From Thunnus maccoyii (lineage: Eukaryota; Chordata; Actinopteri; Scombriformes; Scombridae): a stretch of 64,000 nt of DNA. The position numbers and the translations under genes were made by a program. Location: the NCBI RefSeq assembly GCF_910596095.1, contig NC_056548.1:16640651-16704650 (forward strand), read 5' to 3'. Below, piece by piece: positions 55,723-64,000 of this stretch; the stretch's first letter is position 1; each line of letters begins with the position of its first letter. A model generated the notes under the pieces. The model ran no database searches. It was not told the DNA's origin and was given only the letters and a program-made list of their open reading frames with translations.

Positions 55723-55753
55723 TTGTATGTTAATTGATCCGGATGCTGCGTCA

Positions 55754-55788
55754 CTTCCTCCACGTGGTGTCGGCCCAAACTCCCGCCC
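55754..55788 (+). promoter_or_regulatory. ubr7 core promoter elements
   Basis: Seen are an ETS-type ACTTCCTCC (55753-55761), an E-box CACGTG (55761-55766) and a GC box CCCGCCC (55782-55788). There is no TATA box. They lie about 90-120 nt upstream of the ATG at 55875, so the 5' UTR is short. Confidence 0.45.
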
Positions 55789-55874
55789 GGAACAGACATT
55801 TGTCAACACTGTTGTGCTCAGACAGGCTGAGTGAATATTTCTGTTGTCTTCACTCTCCTCCTTTTTCTCCCAGA

Positions 55875-58800
55875 ATGGCAGCTAATAAAGAGGACTCGGA
55901 CACGGACGATATTCTTGCAAACGAAGAAGAGCTGGAGCAGGCTCTGTGCGTGCTGGCTGGAAGCGACCCGAACAACTGCTCTTATTCCCGGGTAAGAAAA
56001 GCCTCCTTCACCGCAACATCCCTGCAGCCTCTATTGTCGGCTCGACTCTTTCACCACATCAAAGCACAGCAGTTTGTAGATGTAATATCGTGTATATTTA
56101 ATTTCGACTGTGTATTTAACAGAATCCCCCACTGTAATTTTAATATTTATGTTATTATCATTTATTCTAAGGTGTTTCTGTGCAACTCTTGCAACTCAAG
56201 AGTGAAATTATCATCCCTTTGCTTTGTGTCACTGCAATATCCCCAACTTTCCCTCATAGTTGAAACCCTTCTTTCAGAGAATACTAAATAATTACTACAG
56301 TCCTTTTTAATAATCAATAATAATGTGCATACTGCTGCATATTGTGTGTGATCTTTGCAGGGTTATGTGAAGAGACAGGCTGTGTTCGCCTGCAGCACCT
56401 GCACCCCCAGTACTGCAGAGCCTGCTGGGATTTGTCTGGCCTGTGCCAATAAGTGCCATGAAGGACATGAGATCTTTGAACTGTATACCAAAAGGTAATT
56501 TTTGAAAGTATTTCTTTGTGTGTTGGACTGACAGTGAACTGATCAGACAAATTCAAGCTCACAGTATCCTGTTTTTCTTATGTAGAAACTTTCGCTGCGA
56601 CTGTGGAAATGGCAGATTTGGAGACTTCCAGTGCCAGCTGATTCCTGTGAGTCCTCTACTTTTTAACAGATCCCTTTGTTTCCCAAATTGTCTGCTATGC
56701 ATGTTCTGATTGTTCAAGTTATTCCATTTCATATGTATTCACAGGCCAAAGACAATGAAAACAACAAAAATCTCTACAATCACAACTTCCATGGCTGCTA
56801 CTGCACGTGTGACCGGCCGTACCCAGACGCAGATGATCAGGTATTCTTTTTCTTTCATTTGCCCTTTTAAATGGTCTCTGAGCTCATGTAATTCAGTTTA
56901 TTTCTGTGAAAACTACTGAACTACTCAATTTTTAATTACCCAACAGGTCAATGATGAGATGATTCAGTGTGTCATCTGTGAGGATTGGTTTCATACCAGG
57001 GTAAGCACGGGTCCTGTTGCATTTCTAAGCACTTATTTCATTCTCATTTACAATTTAGCACAACTATGACTCTTCCGCTTTCTATGCAGTCATTTTGTTT
57101 ATCTTTGACAGCACCTGGGCTGCTCTATGGTGGAACCTGAGGAGCTGCAAGAGATGGTATGCGAGGGCTGCATGAGCAAGGCTCCTTTCCTGTGGACGTA
57201 TGCTGCTCACTTTGCAGGTAATTTATTCTTCTGAGCTTCTTCTCACAGGCTGCAAAAACAAAACCGTATGTCAAACTTTGCAAATGTTAAAAATCCAGAG
57301 AGTCATTTTTTTATATTTGTCTTTCCCCTTCAGTACCACCTGTAATCAGTGTCAGTGAGGAGGAGGTAGAGGTTGATGTTGTGGAAGGAGATGAAAAGGA
57401 AGAAGACTCCGAGCCCGGTCAGATCAGTGATGAAGAACCTTCCACCAGTCTTGAACACACGAAGCAGGAGGTGAGAAACAGTACATATGAGACCACTGCG
57501 TCCATTTGCCGTGTTTAAAGCTAACCAGATAGCGAGGAGTTGAAGTGAGAGATATAAACTGCTAACACTGACCATGGACGAAACGTACATTTAGGTTTCT
57601 TCTTCTTTACTTTGCCAAATATCATTTTGGTTATGCACATAAACTTTTGTTGTATTTTGCCTAAACTGTGCTGATTTAGATTAAGAAAAACATCACTTTT
57701 TTCTTGTTTTTGTTCTCCCATATATGCTCAAATCAATTCATAAGATGGTACATGCTCATTGTTTTGGGGATGTGTTGCATGTATTTTGCATTTGCAGACA
57801 CTAGAGTTGTGTCTGAAATCACTCTCTCGTTCACTAATAGATACAAAAACTGTATAGTGAGCAATAAATTGAGATTTTGGACACTTACGAATTATCACAT
57901 TGCGTCATCCTTGATAGGTGTAGCATTGCACGACTGTAATGTTCGTATTGTATGGTAGGGTTGTTAGCAGAAAGTAGTGTACGTGCCATGGACACGTGTT
58001 TTTTTTGTTTTGTTTTGTTTTGTTTTTTTAATTCCATTGGGAAAGTGGTAATTTTTCAGGGAACAATATAATGCATAAATTTCACACTCAGGATTCAGAC
58101 ACTCAGTGAAATGCCGGATAGTAAATATAGTGGTCTGTGTAGTAAATAGGGAGAGTTTTCGGACACAGCCTAAACTCAAATTAGCCTTCTTTTCTAACCA
58201 TTTTCTAACCCATTTTTCTTTTATTATAGTCTTCTCCGTTTATCAACGGACAAATGAATGAACTAACTTAAGGCTACAGCTGCAACGATTAGTCGATCGA
58301 CAGAAAATAAATCAGAAGCTATTTTGATAATTGAACAATTGTTCTAGTCTTTTTTTTTTTTTTAAAGCAAAAACGCAAAAATATTGCTAGTTGCAGCTTC
58401 TCAAATGTGAGGATTTGACACTTCTTTGTCATACATGATTGCAAACCGAATACCTTTTAAAGTTTGGACTGTTGATCAGATGACACAAGGTGTGTGAAGA
58501 CGTCACCATGAGCCCTAAGAAATGATAACTGGCATTTTTCACAATTTTCAGACTGAGCAAGTATTGTGTGTATTTTTTTTTAACCTATGGAGTATGGCAA
58601 GTGCCTCTGACAGTTTACTCATTCATTTATATCCTCCTCCATAATGCAGAAGCCCTGCACAGCTGTGAGTGTGACTTCTTGTGGAGTAGGTATGTAATGA
58701 AGAGGAAGTGGAGAGGGATTTGTTTGGGAAAGATATTATTATTATTATTATTATTATTATCATTATTATTATACAATATTTTGAGTGTTCACTGTAGTCA

Positions 58801-60208
58801 TCTCTATGGCAGCGGTTGCTTTTCTGTCGCCAGCCTGCCACTAGATGGGGCTGGAGGGTAATGAGCGGATTATACCTGCAAGAGCTGCAGGCTCCAAGCT
58901 CCTGTTATCATGCTTCCCCCTCCTCTGGGTAATTAGAGGAGAAATGACCCATGAGGCACTGCTTCTCCTGCTCTGTAGACGGCTTTGGCCAGCCTTCACA
59001 GGGCAGCTTACTATAAACTGGTGATTTTCATCGCCCAATCATGTCATCGTGTCAGTTGCCTTGAGAATTTCCCTGGATGAGTCTGCAGTGCTGTGTGCAG
59101 ATGTTTTACAGAGTCCAGGTGTTCTCGTCTGCTCCCCCTGCCCCCCACCCGTATAACACAGTGACTCACTACTTCCTGTGTTATTGTTTGTATCTTAGGA
59201 AGCGGTAAACAGGAGTATCCCTTGCAAACGGAGCCACGAGGAAATGACAGGCAGCCCTGGAAAAGCCACGACCAAATCTGAAGAGTGCAGGCTGAAGGAG
59301 CTGCAGGCCCAGGGGCTGGAGAGGCCGAGACAGGGAGCGGTGTTCTGGCCTTACAGTTGGCGCTCCAAACTCTGCACCTGCACAAGCTGCAAGGTAGACC
59401 ACAAATAACAGCTCTCAGAGAATGATACTGTTTATGCTTTAACAACACCACTTTACAGGAGTCAGCTGTCCATTTGATCCTGGTTCACGTGTCTGTGAAG
59501 TACTTAAGCATCTTGTGTTTCTTCTGTGTGTTGCGTCGGTGCACAGAGGGCTTACGTGGCTGTCCAGGTGCAGTTTCTTATGGATCAGTCCGACACCATC
59601 CTGGCCTACGAGAACAAAGGCTTGGATGAACCGTTTGGGCAGCACCCGCTGATGGCACTGACAAGCTCGCTGAGCCATGTACAGCAGCTGGAGGTCATTT
59701 ACGGTGAGCATCGGGGGAAGATGTGGGGTCAAAATTAACAGCAGAGTAAAATAAATTTTCCTCCAAGGGTGTAAAGTGAAATTAGCCGGAGAGGCGATTG
59801 ATTGAGACTTGACGTGTGACTAATTAATCATGTGTTCGTCCCTTAGGTTACAACGAGCTGACAACTGTGATCACTGCATTTTTAGAACAGTGTGCTGCTG
59901 AAGGAAAGGTGAGAAATGGAAATCCAAGTGCAAATATAGATTGGATAGTTAGAATTAAATGTAACAACACCCACGAGGTACTCAATCTGTTATTATTGCT
60001 TATTTACCCATGGGCGATATTGGTTTCATTATACATGACTAAAATGTGCAATTTTGCAGGCAAGAATCATGTTTTGGTGGACAAATGTAAAACATGACCC
60101 ATTTTTTCCATCTCTATCTCTCAGACAGTCACAGCCGAAGCCGTTCATCAGTACTTTGAGGAGCTGCGGGCTCGAAAAAGACGTCGAACCAACGCAGGAT
60201 ACCAATAA
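55875..60208 (+). CDS. ubr7: UBR-box and PHD-finger protein, putative E3 ubiquitin ligase UBR7
   Basis: Coding exons: 55875-55991, 56361-56494, 56586-56646, 56745-56840, 56947-57000, 57112-57217, 57334-57470, 59199-59393, 59547-59703, 59847-59908, 60125-60208; 400 aa (human 425). The acidic N-terminus MAANKEDSDTDDILANEEEL is typical. The UBR zinc box follows (about residues 40-116): QAVFACSTCTPS, GICLACANKCHEGHEIFELY, NFRCDCGNGRFG. A PHD-type finger covers about residues 120-175 (CYCTCDRPYPD, MIQCVICEDWFHTRHLGC, VCEGCM). The rest is an acidic linker and a conserved C-terminal block (GAVFWPYSWRSKLCTCTSCK, YVAVQVQFLMDQSDTILAYE). The protein ends LRARKRRRTNAGYQ, a basic nuclear-localisation-like tail. 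UBR7 is a nuclear protein reported as a histone H2B ubiquitin ligase. Intron 7 (1.7 kb) is enlarged by two transposon-like insertions. The 3' end is convergent with btbd7. Confidence 0.95.
57801..58170. mobile_element. MITE-like element in ubr7 intron 7
   Basis: The left end GAGTTGTGTCTGAAATCACT and the right end GAGTTTTCGGACACAGCC are imperfect inverted repeats (GTGTCTGAAA against TTTTCGGACAC). The interior has TTCACTAATAG, ACACTCAGGATTCAGACACT and GGATAGTAAATA. This matches my recollection of an abundant fish non-autonomous DNA element that begins with 'tgtgtccgaaatc'. A TTTTG pentanucleotide run lies at 57998-58025. Confidence 0.6.
58277..58555 (-). repeat. Repeat family A copy, inverted
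   Basis: It opens CAGCTGCAACGATTAGTCGA with TCGACAGAAAATAAATCAGA, then AGCTTCTCAAATGTGAGGAT, AGTTTGGACTGTTGATCAGA and GTGAAGACGTCACC. This is the reverse complement of the family order. It is truncated at its 5' family end and sits 106 bp from the neighbouring MITE. Confidence 0.65.
58734..58772. repeat. (ATT)n microsatellite in ubr7 intron 7
   Basis: About 13 ATT units with one ATC interruption. Confidence 0.95.
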
Positions 60209-60750
60209 TAAGGAGGCTGTGCTGTTACCATCATATGGTGCTCTGACTGAATGTGAGACTTGGAAGATGAGCCTTTTTCCCCTGTTGAATAAAAGGGCTT
60301 TTTGCTGCAACCAATGAAGCTTGAATAATTAGTGCATAGTACTGACTTCCAGTTATTGTTGTGAAGGATTGAGAAGTTGTGTTTTCAGTTCCATGTCCAG
60401 TTTTTTCTATTGATTTATAATGATGCCTTAACTTTGAAGCTCATCATGAAAAGTTTCCTTGAAACATTGATGTTTTATGCACATTAATAAGTTTTTATGA
60501 ACAAAAGAAATTTTGATTCAACACTGTACACTTGAAAAAGATTGTCTGCTTATAATAATGTGAGAATTCTCATGTGAACACGATGCTGCATTGTGCATTC
60601 CTGTGAACTTGTCAAGTACGTCTGTGTGTTTACATGGTGAAGAGGTTTCCTGTTGGTGGCCAGTTAAAACAAACTTGTTTTAAAATAGTGACATCATTGT
60701 TTTATGTGGATGGATGTTCCCAATAAAGTTATCGTTTATAGTCCACAAAA
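60209..60750 (+). terminator. ubr7 3' UTR with two poly(A) signals
   Basis: AATAAA occurs at 60288-60293 (proximal, 3' UTR about 100 nt) and at 60722-60727 (distal, about 540 nt). Both contexts look usable. The distal signal lies only 66 bp from the oppositely oriented btbd7 signal. Confidence 0.65.
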
Positions 60751-60792
60751 CAACCCAACGGAAGTGAAGTGAATTTCATAATATCAAACCAG

Positions 60793-60798
60793 TTTATT
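60793..60798 (-). terminator. btbd7: btbd7 poly(A) signal
   Basis: TTTATT on the plus strand is AATAAA on the minus strand. It is the last canonical signal before the ubr7 3' end, so btbd7 transcripts probably end near 60770-60785. Confidence 0.6.
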
Positions 60799-63363
60799 TT
60801 GAGGATGCCCAAGTTGACCACTGTTATGCACCTTTTGAGGTGACAGTAGAAAAATAGATTCAGTGAAACTAAATGCAACTTAATATCAATCTACAAACAT
60901 TGTTTTCTATGATACCATACAAGTACAATGTACCTGTTACAATTCAACACAAGCAATCACACATTTTCAGATGGTTCAATTTCAAAAGGTGCTAAATAAC
61001 ACTATGTACACAAAACAAGCTACATGAGATTTCAAAGAACTATTTGATGCAGGCTGGTAAGCTGGTAGAAAAGAGCTTGCATAGACATCAAAGTCACTTC
61101 TCCAATAAAAGCCCAGCCGCAGGCGGGGGAAGGCACTGACTTCTCTACAGCAAAGAGCAAAACAAGGACTTTTATTCAATGGAACATTGTCCTGGAAAAT
61201 TAAACAACTACCCAACATGAACATGGGGAGGAATCTGGAGTTTTGCATTTTTTCCCCATGAAGCAAGCTAGATGATGGAAAAATGATTTTTCTGCTTGGC
61301 AACTTCATTAACTAGAGAGAGCTAATATCTTCAGATCCTCTACATATTCCTGTTACTTTTAAAGTAAAGGAAAACAGAAAAAAACAAAACAAAAAAAAAA
61401 ACGAACATCTCAACAAACATGGTAATCCACACCACCTACAATATTGAACGAACTGCCCTAAATGCATTTAAACATTTAAGAACAAAATAGATTCTGAGAC
61501 ACAATCTTTATGTTTTATACCACACATTCGTAGTGAGATTTCATGACAAAGACAAGTACACAGTGTTGTCCACTACAGTAAAAACACAAACCTTCAACGA
61601 CCACTAAAATGTGATAGAAACCATTAAAAATTCATCAGAACACGTGGAACTCAATTCATTATATACAATTTCCATTGGAGATATGAGCCAGCAATCGCCA
61701 ACTTTTCTTCAACACAAGATTCCTTTTTGTTCAAAATTCATTTGTTCCTTTTCCCTTCGACTAATAAACAGGTGGCTCCTACAGTGCAATGATACTCTTA
61801 TTGTGAGGTTGTACGCCAGCTGTTGGCGGTAACAGACTTTTTTTTTTTTTTTTTCTTTAAACGTGTGTACTTGCAGGGTTCTGGAGCTACAGTTGCTGCG
61901 GCTCTTTAACAGTATATTGAACAGTATCAACACTGACTTTGCAGGTCCACAATCTCCCATGAGGTGGCGAGATGGAGGCCTGATGTATATATATATACAT
62001 GGTTTAGCAGTTCTACCACCCGCAAAACTGCAGTGTATGTGTCCGTAGCGAAAAGAACAGTCAAATAAGCAATTAACTGGGGTTGCAATATAATGACATC
62101 ATACTTAATTGAATAAAAAGGTAGCTAAACTGAATATTCCAAGCACTGATTAAGGCTTTAGATTTGATTACTTGATGCTATTGGATTAAACAAAACAAGA
62201 GGGAGCTCTAGCACACCGACCGCTGCATCCTGTGCCAAAGACTCTTCTCAGACTCTCTGATATGTACAAACAGACCTGACTAAAAGATGGGAGAGTACAG
62301 TACTGAGATTGTCTAAACACCTGTGTGTATCAAAGTTATCCTTGCACACGGAAACACACGCGCACACACACCTGCTCAGCTGCAAAACCAACAAACCCCC
62401 AGCACTCCATTTGATCACTGTACGTCAGTTGCCATGGCACCCCTATATTTTCCATTGTATCTCAGTAATGAATCTGCTCACAACCCCTCCCCTCCCCTCC
62501 TCACTGAAAACACCAGGCTTCTGCCTCTAAGCTAGACACTCAGAAGCTGTGGTAGTTAAAACCTGACACAATTATCTGACTGGGTTACTGGAGAATGACG
62601 AGGTCTGATGACCTACTTCCTGTCAGATCCAATTCCTGTTTTGTGTGACCAAGCCTTGGCCCATTACTCATCAGCGCCGCAGCACCGGGACCTGGGAGTG
62701 GCGGGAAACTAGTCAAGGTGGATTGCTATAGGCATGCTACAGGAAGAAGTGGAAATACAAGTCATGGGAGAAAAGAATACAGCCAGACATATTTACATTT
62801 GATTTTATCACAATACTCTGTCTCAGACTGTGTGCCATTGTTCGCTTGTGTAAATTAAGATTACTTCCCCGCCATCTCCTCCTTCTATGGTAACAATAAT
62901 CAACAGACAACATGAATATAGTCTTTGTTAAACCGTCAGTTCGTGACTGAGCTACATCGAGTGTTGTGACCTGCGGGATTCACACGACATGGAGCTAACC
63001 TCTTCCTTTTTTTACAACCACAGTCAAGACAATCCATCCCCAGTAGAGCCTGAGTCATCCTCTAAACCAGCAGGACTAGGCAGGCTTGAAGAGATCAATT
63101 ACAAGCATCGACAGTTAACCTACAGCTCTTATTCTTTCCATACTCTGACTGTGTGATGGATAGCACAGTGTGATAGAGGTAGGACAAAAGGACAGATCCT
63201 ATAAATAGCAACCATCGACCACCCCTTTTCCCTGCTCCTCTTTAACACGCACACACACATATACACACAGGCACACGTTTAGTGCTTTGCCACCCATTAT
63301 GATGGGACAGCCACTCATCACTTTTTCCCTTTTCTTAACTCAACCCCTGATCCTCAGCTGGGG
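60799..63363 (-). other. btbd7: Inferred btbd7 3' UTR
   Basis: About 2.6 kb lies between the btbd7 stop (63364-63366) and the poly(A) signal. No gene on either strand is recognised. It contains a T run at 61839-61854, an AT dinucleotide stretch near 61985-61996 and CA-rich patches at 62355-62370 and 63248-63270. That it is one continuous UTR is inferred from the lack of other exons. Confidence 0.55.
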
Positions 63364-64000
63364 TTAAAGTGCAGATTTCTTGTAAGGGTAGTCAGGCTTG
63401 CTGGGTGACCTGCGGTCTCTGGTGATCTCCTCGGTGACACTGTTCCTGTGAGGCTGCTGAAGGGACCCCGGGCCTGATGATTCTCCAGCTAGAACCATCT
63501 CCTCCGGGGCGTCTCTAGGTCCTGTGTGCCTCTCCTCATAGCCATCCATGTTTCCACTTGGGGACCGCAAATGGCCCAAGCCATGAGTCAGGTCTGTCTC
63601 GTTTGATCGTCCCCTCGGGATATGTCCCATTCTGGGCTGGGCTCCAGAGGGGCTGGCAAGGACTCCATCGTGCCTCTGAGAGGTCATACTGAGGACATCC
63701 AGCCGTAGTGGGTCTGGGGCAGTCCGTCCCTGCGGGTGGCCCTGGGACTGAGAGTCAGAAATGTAGGGGGGTGGATAGGGGCTGGAGGAGGTGCAGCTGT
63801 GGCTGTAGAGGTCTGGTCCTGCAAAGGATGGCAGAGGGTGACTGGAGGTCGGGGTTGCAGGTCGGCAGGAGAAGTCATACAGGTCAGGGAACTCGGCTTG
63901 AGCCTCCAGCTTGGGTTCAGGAGCGTGTCTCTTGCAGGAGTGGCCATGTCCAGGACCGTGGCTATGGCTGAGGCGGACAGAAGGACAGGGTCCATGGGGC
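63364..64000 (-). CDS. btbd7: BTB domain-containing protein 7, C-terminal part (partial)
   Basis: One open frame runs from the window edge to the stop TAA at 63364-63366, giving 212 complete codons. The visible part is a Pro/Ser-rich, low-complexity tail. It includes HSCKRHAPEPKLEAQAEFPD, LYDFSCRPATP, FAGPDLYSHSC, RSNETDLTHGLGHL and the C-terminus RRSPSKPDYPYKKSAL. These agree with the end of vertebrate BTBD7 (KLEPQAEFPD, GPDLYSH, ETDLTFGL, RRSPSKPDFLYKKSAL in human). The BTB and BACK domains lie beyond the window. BTBD7 promotes epithelial branching and cell-adhesion remodelling in mouse glands. A second long frame at 63684-63995 is a shadow of this exon. ubr7 next to btbd7 is conserved with human 14q32. 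Confidence 0.9.
   Translation of the reverse strand, partial: PHGPCPSVRLSHSHGPGHGHSCKRHAPEPKLEAQAEFPDLYDFSCRPATPTSSHPLPSFAGPDLYSHSCTSSSPYPPPYISDSQSQGHPQGRTAPDPLRLDVLSMTSQRHDGVLASPSGAQPRMGHIPRGRSNETDLTHGLGHLRSPSGNMDGYEERHTGPRDAPEEMVLAGESSGPGSLQQPHRNSVTEEITRDRRSPSKPDYPYKKSAL

Larger units (their letters stand above)
52501..55740. other. Intergenic region between itpk1 and ubr7
   Basis: This region lies between divergent genes. It contains a family A copy (53255-53563), two GATA arrays (55229-55266 and 55625-55722) and AT-rich sequence. A short GC-rich patch with GGCGCGCC near 53859 looks promoter-like, but no gene can be assigned to it. The open frame at 53739-54017 has no recognisable domain. 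Confidence 0.5.

Noticed and set aside
55570-55809. Minus-strand frame with repeated YLSI units
   Set aside because: It is a translation of the GATA/GACA array, not a repeat protein.
63684-63995. 103-codon minus-strand frame at the right edge
   Set aside because: It is out of frame with the btbd7 tail. The other frame gives the family C-terminus.

Overview
This is a vertebrate nuclear genome window, almost certainly from a ray-finned (teleost, probably percomorph) fish. The evidence is five intron-containing genes whose reconstructed proteins are close to vertebrate orthologues, compact introns with GT/AG borders, an L2/Maui-type LINE, a tRNA-derived SINE and other dispersed repeats of the kind common in fish, and many di-, tri- and tetranucleotide microsatellites. 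It contains no bacterial operons, CRISPR array or integrated virus that I can recognise.

Layout: 1-5.3 kb is gene-free and holds a SINE remnant and a decayed L2 LINE. 5.3-14 kb is hspa4l (+, 19 coding exons, 826 aa). 16.0-23.1 kb is plk4 (+, 15 coding exons, 922 aa). 23.4-52.5 kb is itpk1 (-, 10 coding exons, 406 aa), with a long inferred 3' UTR, large introns and a 25-nt microexon. 52.5-55.7 kb is intergenic and repeat-rich. 55.7-60.7 kb is ubr7 (+, 11 coding exons, 400 aa). 60.8-64.0 kb is the 3' UTR and C-terminal coding part of btbd7 (-), which runs off the window. Every exon list was built by hand from splice sites and reading phase, and each complete CDS sums to a multiple of three.

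The genes are not one pathway. hspa4l is an Hsp110-type chaperone and plk4 is the centriole-duplication kinase; they are neighbours in human 4q28. itpk1 (inositol phosphate kinase), ubr7 (UBR-box/PHD E3 ligase) and btbd7 are neighbours in human 14q32. The window therefore joins two conserved blocks, with the junction between plk4 and itpk1 near 23.2-23.5 kb. plk4/itpk1 and ubr7/btbd7 are both convergent pairs, and the second pair has poly(A) signals about 70 bp apart.

The most useful observations are candidate regulatory elements (a heat-shock element upstream of hspa4l; CRE and CDE/CHR-like sites upstream of plk4), the itpk1 microexon, a complete 78-bp TA-flanked MITE, a fold-back element in an hspa4l intron, and at least five copies or fragments of one dispersed repeat family. 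I found no convincing new biological system; the window looks like ordinary teleost chromosome.
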